The notes under the pieces are model-generated. The model ran no database searches. It saw only the letters and a program-made list of their open reading frames with translations, and had not been told where the DNA came from. Source: Rhodopseudomonas palustris HaA2 (GTDB lineage Bacteria > Pseudomonadota > Alphaproteobacteria > Rhizobiales > Xanthobacteraceae). From it: a stretch of DNA of 64,000 nucleotides. Where the stretch lies: contig NC_007778.1 of NCBI RefSeq assembly GCF_000013365.1, forward strand, positions 4,464,001 through 4,528,000. The letters run 5' to 3'. The position numbers were made by a program, and so were the translations under genes. This document shows, in pieces, positions 51,405-62,820 of this stretch; within the stretch, counting starts at the first letter, position 1; the number at the start of each line of letters is the position of its first letter.

Positions 51405-53735
51405 TCAGGCCGCCTGCGCGGCCTTGGCGTCCTGGATCGCCCGCCACACCTTTTCCGGGGTCAGCGGCGTGTTCAGCGTGGTGACGCCGAGCGGCGCCAG
51501 CGCGTCGAGCACGCCGTGGACGACGCAGGGCGGCCCACCGATCGCGCCGGATTCGCCGCAGCCCTTGGCGCCGAGCGGATTGGTCCGGCACGGCGCCGAC
51601 GGATCGAGCGTGACGTTGATCGGCGGCAGATTGTCGGCGCGCGGGATGCAGTAGTCCTGATAGCTCGCGGTCAGCAGCTGGCCGTCGTCGTTATAGGCCG
51701 CGCCTTCGTACAGCGCCTGGCCGACGCCCTGCGCGACGCCGCCATGGATCTGCCCCGCGACCAGCATCGGATTGACCGCATTGCCGACGTCGTCGACCGT
51801 GGTGTAGCGCACCACACGGCTGACGCCGGTTTCGGGATCGACCTCGACCTCGCAGATATGCGCGCCGTTCGGCCAGCTCGGACCGTCGACTTCGCCGGTC
51901 GAATCGACGCTGAGCTTGGTACCTTTTTCCTTGGCGGCGATTTCGAACAGGCTGATCTTGCGATCGGTGCCGGCGATCGTCAGCATGCCGCCGGAATACT
52001 CGATGTCCTCGATCGAGGCTTCGAGAATGTTCGCGGCCTTCTCGCGCGCTTTGGCGATCATATCGACGGTCGACACCGCGACCGCGGTGCCGCCGACGAA
52101 CAGCGAGCGCGAGCCGACGCTGCCGAAGCCCTGCGCCAGATCGGTGTTGCCCTGCACGACGTCGATGCTCTCGATCGGGATGTCGAGCGCCTGCGCGATC
52201 ATCTGCGAGTAGGTGGTCTCCAGCCCCTGCCCCATCGCCTGCGTGCCGGAATGCAGCACGATGCGGCCTTCCGCGGTGGCGTGCAGGCTGACCTTCTCGG
52301 TGTGGGCGCGGCCGCCGGTCCATTCGATGTAGCTGGTGACGCCGCGGCCGTAGAGCAGGCCCTTCTTCTGCGCTTCCTTCTTGCGCGCCTTGAAGCCGTC
52401 CCAGTCGGACAGCTCGGTCGCGCGCTGCATCAGATGCGCGAAGGCGCCCGAATCGTACACCTGCCCGACCGCGTTGGTGTAGGGCAGTTGCGTCGGCTTG
52501 ATGTAGTTGACCTTGCGGATCGCGCGCGGGTCCATGTTCAGCTGGCGCGCCGCGGCGTCCATCAGGCGCTCGATGATGTACACGGCTTCCGGGCGGCCTG
52601 CGCCGCGATAGGCGCCGACGGGCGCGGTGTGGGTCATCACCGCCTTGATGTCGAAATGCACCAGCGGCAGATCATAGACGCCGGTCTGCACGAACGGGCC
52701 GAGCACCAGCGGAATGATCACGCCGGCGCCGGCGAGATACGCGCCGGTGCCGCCGATCGACGACACCCGATAGGCCAGCACGCGGCCCTTGGCGTCGAGC
52801 GCGATCGACGCGGTCGAGGTCAGGTCGCGGCCATGGGTGCCACCGACGAATTCGTCGGTGCGGTCCCCGCGCCAGCGGATCTTCTTGTTGAGCTTCACCG
52901 CCGCATAGGCCACCAGCGCGTCCTCGGGATAGACGCCGGTCTTCTGGCCGAAACCGCCGCCGATGTCGCCGACCAGCACCTGGATCGACTCCTTCGGCCG
53001 CTTCAGGATCGCGTCGGCGAGCGCGTCGCGGGTCTGCGCCGGCGTCTGCGACTGCACGTGCAGGATCAGCCGGCCGGTCTTCTTCTCGATTTCCGCGATA
53101 GTGGCGCGCGGCTCCATCGCCGAGGGGATCAGGCGCTGGCTGACGATGTCGAGCGACACGGTGTGCGCGGCGCTGGCGAAAGCCTCATCGACCTTGGCGG
53201 CATCGCCATAGCTCATCGCCGCGACGATGTTGTCGGGCGCGGTCTCGACCACCACCGGCGCGCCGGGCTGGATCGCCGCGACCGGATCGGTCACCGCCGG
53301 CAATTCTTCATACTCGACGACGACCGCCTCGGCCGCAGCCTGCGCCGCGGCCTGCGACGCCGCGATCACCGCGGCGACCGGCTCGCCGACGAAGCGGACG
53401 ATCTCGTGCGCCAAGAGCCGGCGCGGCGGCAGCAGCATCGGCGAACCGTCCGGCCGCTTGAAGATCGGCAGGGTCGGGATCGTGCCGATCTCGTCGGCGA
53501 CGAGGTCCGCGCCGGTCAGAACGCTTTCGACTCCCGGCATCGCGCGCGCCGCCTCGGCATCGATCGAGACGATCTTGGCGTGCGCGTGTGGTGAGCGCAG
53601 CACCACCAGCCACAACGCGCCGTCGGCGGGCTTGTCGTCGAGATAGTGCCCGTGTCCGGTGACGAGCCGCTGATCCTCGAGACGCTTGACGGGCTGCCCC
53701 GCGCCGAACCGCATGGAGCCGGGAAGAATGTTCAT
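51405..53735 (-). CDS. Molybdenum hydroxylase large subunit, form II CoxL-like
   Basis: 776 residues of the xanthine dehydrogenase family large subunit. It has the Mo-binding features [43 protein letters not shown] and the catalytic Glu in [20 protein letters not shown] marks form II CoxL-like proteins; the AYxCSFR motif of true CO dehydrogenase (form I) is absent. The partner FAD-binding medium and 2Fe-2S small subunits are not adjacent on either side, where they would normally be. The substrate (an aldehyde or N-heterocycle) is unknown. Confidence 0.87.
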   Translation of the reverse strand: MNILPGSMRFGAGQPVKRLEDQRLVTGHGHYLDDKPADGALWLVVLRSPHAHAKIVSIDAEAARAMPGVESVLTGADLVADEIGTIPTLPIFKRPDGSPMLLPPRRLLAHEIVRFVGEPVAAVIAASQAAAQAAAEAVVVEYEELPAVTDPVAAIQPGAPVVVETAPDNIVAAMSYGDAAKVDEAFASAAHTVSLDIVSQRLIPSAMEPRATIAEIEKKTGRLILHVQSQTPAQTRDALADAILKRPKESIQVLVGDIGGGFGQKTGVYPEDALVAYAAVKLNKKIRWRGDRTDEFVGGTHGRDLTSTASIALDAKGRVLAYRVSSIGGTGAYLAGAGVIIPLVLGPFVQTGVYDLPLVHFDIKAVMTHTAPVGAYRGAGRPEAVYIIERLMDAAARQLNMDPRAIRKVNYIKPTQLPYTNAVGQVYDSGAFAHLMQRATELSDWDGFKARKKEAQKKGLLYGRGVTSYIEWTGGRAHTEKVSLHATAEGRIVLHSGTQAMGQGLETTYSQMIAQALDIPIESIDVVQGNTDLAQGFGSVGSRSLFVGGTAVAVSTVDMIAKAREKAANILEASIEDIEYSGGMLTIAGTDRKISLFEIAAKEKGTKLSVDSTGEVDGPSWPNGAHICEVEVDPETGVSRVVRYTTVDDVGNAVNPMLVAGQIHGGVAQGVGQALYEGAAYNDDGQLLTASYQDYCIPRADNLPPINVTLDPSAPCRTNPLGAKGCGESGAIGGPPCVVHGVLDALAPLGVTTLNTPLTPEKVWRAIQDAKAAQAA

Positions 53736-53819
53736 GCCGCTTCCTTGTGTTGCTTGCTTGGAACGGTTTTAGCGGAGAAAGCAGCGGTAAGCCAAGAGGG
53801 GCAAGCCCCTCCCCGAAGC

Positions 53820-53858
53820 GAAGCCGAACCTCTCCCCGCCAGGGCGGGGCAATCGCCT
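53820..53858. repeat. Family A-like half unit
   Basis: GAAGCGAAGCCGAACCTCTC followed by CCCGCC, AGG, GCGGGG: a fragment of the family A terminal hairpin. It lies in the 538-base gap between the CoxL-type and DapA-type genes, which contains only repeats. Confidence 0.5.
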
Positions 53859-53891
53859 ATGGACTTCGAGGCTATTGTACCGGGCTCCCTT

Positions 53892-54040
53892 CACCCTCCC
53901 CTGGAGGGGGAGGGTCGGCACGCAGCCCGCAGTGCGGGATGCGTGACGGGGTGGGGTGAGAAGCGGGCACGGCGGATGAACGCTTCGCCACCCCACCCCG
54001 CTCGCTGACGCGAGCGACCCTCCCCCTCCAGGGGAGGGTG
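53892..54040. repeat. Family C palindromic repeat with 26-bp perfect terminal inverted repeats
   Basis: The outer arms 53892-53917 and 54015-54040 are exact reverse complements (CACCCTCCCCTGGAGGGGGA at one end, matched at the other). An inner CGGGGTGGGGTG / CACCCCACCCCG pair lies within. About 150 bases in all; no transposase. Confidence 0.85.
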
Positions 54041-54138
54041 ATGCTCGGCGCGACCGCGAAATTTCATATGCGATCACGCTCCCGCCTGCGGGCGAGGGAG
54101 TAGCCGCGGCTGATTGCAGGGTTACTGCCCCTCCCGTT

Positions 54139-54263
54139 CGTCATTCCGGGGCGCTCGCGGAGCGAGCGAACCCGGAATCTCGACGTTCAGGTCACCCGCG
54201 TTCAACGCAGAACATCTCGAGATTCCGGGTTCGCGCAGCTTCGCAGCGCGCCCCGGAATGACG
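54139..54263. repeat. Family D palindromic repeat, copy 1
   Basis: CGTCATTCCGGGGCGCTCG...CCCGGAATCTCGA at the left, TCGAGATTCCGGG...GCGCCCCGGAATGACG at the right: nested inverted repeats spanning 125 bases. A second copy lies at 59533-59684. Confidence 0.85.
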
Positions 54264-54273
54264 ATCGAGAGTC

Positions 54274-55197
<924 letters not shown>

Positions 55198-55277
55198 CTA
55201 TCGACATCAATCCGGCGCGCGCCGCAAGCGCCAAACTCTGCTAAGCCAACCGCATCCGCATGCAACGAGACCCGCTC

Positions 55278-57386
55278 ATGACCCTGTCCCCGCCCCGCGA
55301 CGCCACGCCTCCCGTCGCGCCGCGCCGTCCGCACGCCTTCACCACCCACGGCATCACCATCAACGACGACTATGCCTGGCTGAAGGACCCGAACTGGCAG
55401 GAGGTGCTGCGCGATCCGGCGCTGCTCGATCCCGATATCCGCGCCTATCTCGAAGCCGAGAACGGCTACACCGACAGCGTGCTCGGCCACACCGAGGCGT
55501 TGCAGAAGACGCTGGTTGCGGAAATGCGCGGGCGGATCAAGGAAGACGATTCCAGCGTGCCGCAGCCGGACGGGCCCTACGCTTACTTGCGCAAATTCCG
55601 CGAAGGCGGCCAGCATCCGCTGTATGGCCGCACGCCGCGCGACGGCGGCGAACTCGACATCATCCTCGACGGCGACGAACTGGCGAAGGGCACCGAGTAC
55701 TTCCAGTTCGGCGGACGGCGGCATTCGCTCGACCACAAGCTGGAAGCCTGGAGCGCTGACGCCAAGGGCTCGGAATACTACACCATCCGCGTGCGCGACT
55801 GGACGACGAAGCAGGATTTGCCCGACCTCGTCGAGGAGACCGACGGCGGCGTGGTCTGGACCGCGGACTCGAGCGCGTTCTTCTACGTCAAGCTCGACGA
55901 CAATCATCGGCCGATGCAGATCTGGCTGCACAAGCTCGGCACCGCGCAGGCCGACGACCTGCTGGTGTACGAGGAGAAAGACGCCGGCTGGTTCACCCAC
56001 ATCCACGAGAGCAGCAGCGGACGGTTCTGCGTGATCGCCGGCGGCGACCACGAGACGTCGGAGCAGCGGCTGATCGACGTCTCCGATCCGACCGCGCCGC
56101 CGCGGCTCGTCGCCGCGCGCGAACTCGGCGTGCAATATTCGCTCGCAGATCGCGGCGACGAGCTGTTCATCCTCACCAATGCGGACGGCGCGATCGACTT
56201 CAAGATCGTCACCGCGCCGCTGGCTTCGCCTGTGCGCGACAATTGGCGCGATCTGATCCCGCATCGCGAAGGCATCTATATCATCGACTTCGACCTGTTC
56301 TCCGGCCACATGATGCGGCTGGAGCGCGCCAACGCGCTGCCGTCGGTGACGATCCGCGATCTCGCGAGCGGCGATGAGCATGCCATCGCCTTCGACGAGG
56401 CGGCCTACTCGCTGTCCGCCTCCGGCGGCTGGGAATTCGACACCACGGTGATGCGGTTCTCCTACTCGTCGATGACGACGCCGTCGGAAGTCTACGATTA
56501 CGACATGGCGACGCGCGAGCGGAGCTTGCGCAAGCGCCAGGAAATTCCCTCGGGCCAAAATCCGGCAGACTACGTCACCACCCGGATCATGGCGAAGGCC
56601 GACGACGGCGCCGAGGTGCCGGTGTCGCTGCTGCATCGCAAGGGGCTCGCGCTCGACGGCGCGGCGCCGCTGCTTCTGTACGGCTACGGCTCCTACGGCC
56701 ACGCGATGCCGGCGGGCTTCTCCGCCAACGCGCTGTCGCTGGTCGATCGCGGCTTCGTTTACGCGATCGCGCATATCCGCGGCGGCGCCGACAAGGGCTG
56801 GGGCTGGTATCTCGACGGCAAGCGCGAGAAGAAGACCAACTCGTTCGACGATTTCGCCGCCTGCGCGCAGGCGTTGATCGACGCCAAGTACACGTCGGCG
56901 AAACGCATTGTCGCCCATGGCGGCAGTGCCGGCGGCATGCTGATGGGCGCGGTCGCCAACCGCTCGGGCGAGTTGTTCGCCGGCATCGTCGCCGAAGTGC
57001 CGTTCGTCGACGTGCTCAACACCATGCTCGACGATACGCTGCCGCTGACGCCGCCGGAATGGCCTGAATGGGGAAATCCGATCAGCAGCGAAGCCGACTT
57101 CAAAACCATCCTGTCCTACTCGCCCTACGACAACGTCGCGGCGACGACCTATCCGGCCATCCTCGCGATGGGCGGCCTCACCGATCCGCGCGTCACCTAT
57201 TGGGAGCCGGCGAAATGGGTGGCGCGGCTGCGCGCGACCATGACCGGCGGCGGCCCCGTGCTGCTCCGCATCAACATGGGCGCCGGCCACGGCGGCGCGT
57301 CCGGCCGGTTCAGCCGGCTCGACGAGGTCGCGATCGTCTACGCCTTCGCCTTGTGGGCGGTCGGCCTCGCGGATTCCGCTGCCTGA
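55278..57386 (+). CDS. S9 family oligopeptidase (prolyl oligopeptidase / oligopeptidase B type)
   Basis: 702 residues from the ATG at 55278; an ATG at 55260 is also in frame and neither has a strong ribosome-binding site. The N-terminal half is the beta-propeller (YAWLKDPNWQEVLRD, DSSVPQPDGPYAYLRKF). The C-terminal alpha/beta-hydrolase domain contains AHIRGGADKGWGWYLDGK, the nucleophile in HGGSAGGMLMGAVAN, Asp in GLTDPRVTYWEP and His in GAGHGGASG. Such cytoplasmic enzymes cut short peptides, after basic residues (OpdB) or proline (POP); the VPFVDVLNTMLDDTLPLTPP element favours oligopeptidase B. Confidence 0.9.
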   Translation: MTLSPPRDATPPVAPRRPHAFTTHGITINDDYAWLKDPNWQEVLRDPALLDPDIRAYLEAENGYTDSVLGHTEALQKTLVAEMRGRIKEDDSSVPQPDGPYAYLRKFREGGQHPLYGRTPRDGGELDIILDGDELAKGTEYFQFGGRRHSLDHKLEAWSADAKGSEYYTIRVRDWTTKQDLPDLVEETDGGVVWTADSSAFFYVKLDDNHRPMQIWLHKLGTAQADDLLVYEEKDAGWFTHIHESSSGRFCVIAGGDHETSEQRLIDVSDPTAPPRLVAARELGVQYSLADRGDELFILTNADGAIDFKIVTAPLASPVRDNWRDLIPHREGIYIIDFDLFSGHMMRLERANALPSVTIRDLASGDEHAIAFDEAAYSLSASGGWEFDTTVMRFSYSSMTTPSEVYDYDMATRERSLRKRQEIPSGQNPADYVTTRIMAKADDGAEVPVSLLHRKGLALDGAAPLLLYGYGSYGHAMPAGFSANALSLVDRGFVYAIAHIRGGADKGWGWYLDGKREKKTNSFDDFAACAQALIDAKYTSAKRIVAHGGSAGGMLMGAVANRSGELFAGIVAEVPFVDVLNTMLDDTLPLTPPEWPEWGNPISSEADFKTILSYSPYDNVAATTYPAILAMGGLTDPRVTYWEPAKWVARLRATMTGGGPVLLRINMGAGHGGASGRFSRLDEVAIVYAFALWAVGLADSAA

Positions 57387-57428
57387 ACTTCGCCACCAGT
57401 TTGCCGCAACCCTCCTTCAGCCGCAGAG

Positions 57429-58730
57429 ATGCTCATGGCCGCTCCAAAACCGCCCGGATTCGAGACACTTAGCCTGCACGCCGGGCAACACCCCGACCCG
57501 CTGACCGGCTCGCGCGCGGTGCCGATCTATCAGACCACGTCCTACGTCTTCCAGGACACCGACCACGCCGCCGCTTTGTTCAACATGGAGCGGCCCGGGC
57601 ATCTCTACACGCGCATCTCCAACCCGACCACCGCGGTGCTGGAAGAGCGTATCGCCGCGCTCGAAAACGGCGTCGGCGCGGTCGCCACCGCGAGCGGCAT
57701 GGCGGCGCTGCATCTGGCGATCGCGACGCTGCTCAACGCCGGCGATCACATCGTCGCGTCGTCGTCGCTGTACGGCGGCACGATCAACCTTCTCGCGCAC
57801 ACGCTGCCGCGCTTCGGCATCACCACGACTTTTGTGAAGCCGCGCGACCACGACGGCCTCGCGGCCGCCATCAAGCCGAATACGCGGCTGATGATCGGTG
57901 AGACCATCGGCAATCCCGGCCTCGAAGTGCTCGACATTCCGAAGGTCGCGGCGATTGCGCATGAGGCTAAGATCCCCTTGCTGATCGACAACACCTTTGC
58001 GACGCCCTATCTGAGCCAGCCGATCGCGCTCGGCGCCGATATCGTGATGCATTCGGCGACCAAATGGCTCGGCGGCCACGGCATCGCGATCGGCGGCGTG
58101 TTGGTCGACGGCGGCCGTTTCGACTGGCGCGGCTCGGGCAAATTCCCGACGCTGACCGAACCCTATGCCGGCTATCACGACATCGTCTTCGACGAACAAT
58201 TCGGGCCGCCGGCCTTTATCATTCGCGCGCGAATGGAAGGGCTGCGCGACTTTGGAGCTTGTCTGTCGCCGACCAATGCGTTCCAGCTGCTGCAGGGCGT
58301 GGAAACGCTGTCGGTGCGGATGGATCGGCACGTCGCCAACACCGCAGCGGTGCTCGACTTTCTCGGCGGCAACAAGGCGGTCGAGTGGGTGCTGCATCCG
58401 ACGCTGGAAAGCCATCCGGACTACGCACTCGCGAAAGAGCTGCTGCCGAAGGGCGCCGGCTCGATCGTCTCGTTCGGCATCAAGGGCGGCCGCGCCGCCG
58501 GGCGCAAATTCATCGAAGCGCTCAAGCTGACCAGCCACCTCGCCAATGTCGGCGACGCCAAGACGCTGGTGATCCACCCGGCCTCGACGACGCATCAGCA
58601 GATGAGCGCGGAGCAGTTGACGGCCGCCGGGATCGGTGAGGAACTGATCCGCCTCTCGGTCGGGATCGAAACCGCCGACGACATCATCGCTGATCTGGCG
58701 CAGGCGCTGCGCATTTCGCAGAAGGGCTGA
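57429..58730 (+). CDS. metY: O-acetylhomoserine sulfhydrylase / aminocarboxypropyltransferase
   Basis: 433 residues. A PLP-dependent Cys/Met-metabolism enzyme, making homocysteine from O-acetylhomoserine and sulfide. Landmarks are PGFETLSLHAGQHPDPLTG, YTRISNPTTAVLEERIAALE, ASSSLYGGTINLL and the PLP lysine in MHSATKWLGGHGIAIGG. The length and the GRFDWRGSGKFPTLTEPY insert are those of MetY and not cystathionine lyases. The ATG at 57435 is an alternative start six bases on. The alpha/beta hydrolase gene begins 3 bases after its stop. Confidence 0.9.
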   Translation: MLMAAPKPPGFETLSLHAGQHPDPLTGSRAVPIYQTTSYVFQDTDHAAALFNMERPGHLYTRISNPTTAVLEERIAALENGVGAVATASGMAALHLAIATLLNAGDHIVASSSLYGGTINLLAHTLPRFGITTTFVKPRDHDGLAAAIKPNTRLMIGETIGNPGLEVLDIPKVAAIAHEAKIPLLIDNTFATPYLSQPIALGADIVMHSATKWLGGHGIAIGGVLVDGGRFDWRGSGKFPTLTEPYAGYHDIVFDEQFGPPAFIIRARMEGLRDFGACLSPTNAFQLLQGVETLSVRMDRHVANTAAVLDFLGGNKAVEWVLHPTLESHPDYALAKELLPKGAGSIVSFGIKGGRAAGRKFIEALKLTSHLANVGDAKTLVIHPASTTHQQMSAEQLTAAGIGEELIRLSVGIETADDIIADLAQALRISQKG

Positions 58731-58733
58731 GCC

Positions 58734-59516
58734 ATGCAGATCGAGGTCAATGGGATCGACAGCTTCGTCGCCACCGGCGGCAAGCCGTTCGATGCGTCAC
58801 TTCCCGCCGCCGTGTTCATCCACGGCGCGGGGTTCGATCATTCGGCATGGGCGCTGCAGACGCGCTGGTTCGCGCATCACGGCTACGCGGTGTTGGCGCC
58901 GGATCTGCCCGGCCACGGCCGTTCGGGCAGCGCGCCGCTGAAGACCATCGCCGAGATGGCCGACTGGATCGCAGCGCTGCTCGATGCGGCCGGCGCGCAG
59001 CCGGCGAAGCTGATCGGCCATTCGATGGGCTCGCTGATTGCGCTGGAAACCGCCGCGCGGCATCCGGCCAAGGTCGCGGCCTTGGCACTGATCGGCACCA
59101 CAGCGACGATGACGGTCGGCCCCGATCTGTTGAAGGCCGCGGAGGCGAATGATCCCGCCGCGTTCGCCATGATGACGATCTGGGGCCTCGGCCCCGACGC
59201 CGAGATCGGCGGCAACCTCGCGCCCGGCCTGTGGATGCATGGCGGCTCGGTACGCGTCCTCGAGGCCAACAAGCCCGGCGTCATCTTCAACGATCTGTCG
59301 GCCTGTAACGACTACAAGGATGCGCTGGCGGCGGCGGCGAAGGTGACCGTGCCGACGACGCTCATCCTCGGCGAACGTGACATGATGACGCCGACCAAGA
59401 ACGGCAAGACGTTGGCGGCGGCGATCGCGGGCTCACGCACCATGATCCTGAAGGGCGCCGGCCATACGATGATGGTGGAGCGCCCGGACGAGGTGCTGAA
59501 GGCGTTGCAGGGGTAG
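58734..59516 (+). CDS. Alpha/beta-hydrolase
   Basis: 260 residues with the oxyanion element FIHGAGFDHSAW, the nucleophile elbow GHSMGS, the acid in LGERDMMTP and the catalytic His in GAGHTMMVERPDE. It begins 3 bases after the metY stop with AAGGGC inside metY as ribosome-binding site, so it is cotranscribed. A specific substrate is not evident; ester hydrolysis linked to homoserine ester metabolism is only a guess from the neighbour. It is followed by a family D repeat. Confidence 0.87.
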   Translation: MQIEVNGIDSFVATGGKPFDASLPAAVFIHGAGFDHSAWALQTRWFAHHGYAVLAPDLPGHGRSGSAPLKTIAEMADWIAALLDAAGAQPAKLIGHSMGSLIALETAARHPAKVAALALIGTTATMTVGPDLLKAAEANDPAAFAMMTIWGLGPDAEIGGNLAPGLWMHGGSVRVLEANKPGVIFNDLSACNDYKDALAAAAKVTVPTTLILGERDMMTPTKNGKTLAAAIAGSRTMILKGAGHTMMVERPDEVLKALQG

Positions 59517-59532
59517 CTATCAACCTAGAGGC

Positions 59533-59684
59533 CGTCATTCCGGGGCGCTCGGGCGAGCGAGCGAACCCGGAATCCATAACCACCGATTTCGCGTTCAAGC
59601 ACGGCGTCGCAACGCCGGGCTCCAAAGCAACTCCATGGGATATGGATTCCGGACAGTCTCGCTTCGCGAGCCTTCCGGAATGAC
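59533..59684. repeat. Family D palindromic repeat, copy 2
   Basis: GTCATTCCGGGGCGCTCG at the left and TTCCGGAATGAC at the right, with a less conserved centre than copy 1. It separates the hydrolase gene from the converging cbbX gene. Confidence 0.8.
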
Positions 59685-59698
59685 AAACGGGAGGTTTG

Positions 59699-60625
59699 TC
59701 ACCCTCCGCCACCCTCCCCCATGCCGAACACCCGGCTCGCCAGCACGTCCTTTGCCTCGATCCTCATCAGATCGTCGGCGCTGAGCTTGCGATCGAGGTC
59801 GGCGATCAGGCGGTTGGCCTGACGCAGACGGATGCGGTCGAGCGCGTTGCGGATCGAGCGGGCGTTGGCGAACAGTGCTTGCGTCTTGCGCACCGCGATG
59901 TAGCGCTCGAACGCGGCACGTGCGTCCGCGTCGAAGTGATAGTTCTGTTCGCGCAGCATGCCTTCCGCGATCCCGAGCAACTCGCCGTCGGTGTAGTCGG
60001 GGAAATCTATGTGATGCGCGATCCGCGAGCGGAAACCCGGATTCGAGGCGAAGAATTTCTCCATCCGGTCGGCATAGCCGGCGAGGATCACCACCAGATC
60101 GTCACGCTGGTTCTCCATCACCTGCAGCAGGATCTCGATCGCTTCCTGGCCGTAATCCCGCTCGTTTTCGGGGCGATACAGATAGTAGGCCTCGTCGATG
60201 AACAGCACGCCGCCCATCGCCTTCTTCAGCACCTCCTTGGTCTTCGGCGCGGTGTGGCCGATATATTGCCCGACCAGTTCGTCGCGCGTCACGGACACCA
60301 CGTGGCCGCGGCGGACGAAGCCGAGCCTGTGCAGGATCGAGGCGATCCGCAGCGCGACCGTCGTCTTGCCGGTGCCGGGATTGCCGGTGAACGACATGTG
60401 CAGGGTCGGGTTGCCGGTGGCGAGCCCCATCCGCTTGCGCAGCCGTTCGACCAGCAGCAGCGCCGCGATCTCGCGGATCCGCGTCTTGACCGGGCGGAGC
60501 CCGATCAGCTCGCGATCGAGCTGATCGAGCACCTCGCCGATGCCGACCTCCTCGAACTCCTTGCGAAGATCGATCGGGGCCTGCGACGCGGCTTCATTGT
60601 CGGCGGAGGTCGTGTCCAAGATCAC
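59699..60625 (-). CDS. cbbX: Red-type RuBisCO activase CbbX
   Basis: CbbX is a hexameric AAA+ protein that pulls the large-subunit C-terminus to release inhibitory sugar phosphates from red-type RuBisCO. The 308-residue product shows Walker [12 protein letters not shown], Walker [14 protein letters not shown], and the pore-loop and sensor region [15 protein letters not shown]. The C-terminus contains [18 protein letters not shown]. Its ATG at 60625 overlaps the cbbS stop (ATGA), so it is coupled to RuBisCO synthesis. Last gene of the operon. Confidence 0.96.
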   Translation of the reverse strand: MILDTTSADNEAASQAPIDLRKEFEEVGIGEVLDQLDRELIGLRPVKTRIREIAALLLVERLRKRMGLATGNPTLHMSFTGNPGTGKTTVALRIASILHRLGFVRRGHVVSVTRDELVGQYIGHTAPKTKEVLKKAMGGVLFIDEAYYLYRPENERDYGQEAIEILLQVMENQRDDLVVILAGYADRMEKFFASNPGFRSRIAHHIDFPDYTDGELLGIAEGMLREQNYHFDADARAAFERYIAVRKTQALFANARSIRNALDRIRLRQANRLIADLDRKLSADDLMRIEAKDVLASRVFGMGEGGGG

Positions 60626-61044
60626 CCTCCGTAGCGGCTGCCCTCGGGCTTGTCAGCCGCATAGGACCTGGTGGTGTAGCGCATGTTGCGGCCGTCGACT
60701 TCCTGGCGATCCAGCCGGAAGCCCGGCTCGTCCTTCGGCCGGTTGACGATGAAGGACAGCCGCACCGATTCCCAGCCATGAGACGAGTCGAACGCCGACA
60801 TCCGGATGTAGCGGTCGCCGTAGACCTTGCGGCATTCGGCCAGTTCCAGCATCACGCCGGCGGCGTCCTGCAGATCGAACATCGGCAGGCCCCACATGTC
60901 CCAATAGGTGTTGCGGGGATGCGGATCGTCGGTGAATTCGAGGTTCACCGCCCAGCCCTTGCCGAGCGCGTATTGCACTTGCGCCGAGATCTGCTCGTCG
61001 GTGAGGTCCGGCAGGTAAGAGAAACAGCCTTGGGTCATTCGCAT
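60622..61044 (-). CDS. cbbS: RuBisCO small subunit, red type
   Basis: 140 residues, the length of red-type (form IC/ID) small subunits, with the characteristic long C-terminal extension ([20 protein letters not shown]). Conserved features are [14 protein letters not shown] near the N-terminus and [14 protein letters not shown]. The ATG at 61044 has AAGGAGCAG nine bases upstream; a second ATG at 61038 is too far. It lies 12 bases after cbbL and overlaps cbbX. Confidence 0.96.
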   Translation of the reverse strand: MRMTQGCFSYLPDLTDEQISAQVQYALGKGWAVNLEFTDDPHPRNTYWDMWGLPMFDLQDAAGVMLELAECRKVYGDRYIRMSAFDSSHGWESVRLSFIVNRPKDEPGFRLDRQEVDGRNMRYTTRSYAADKPEGSRYGG

Positions 61045-61056
61045 GTGTTCTGCTCC

Positions 61057-62820
<1,764 letters not shown>

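Noticed and set aside
51405-53735. Aerobic carbon monoxide dehydrogenase large subunit (form I CoxL)
   Set aside because: The AYxCSFR active-site loop is missing; AYRGAGR is of the form II type, and CoxM/CoxS are absent.
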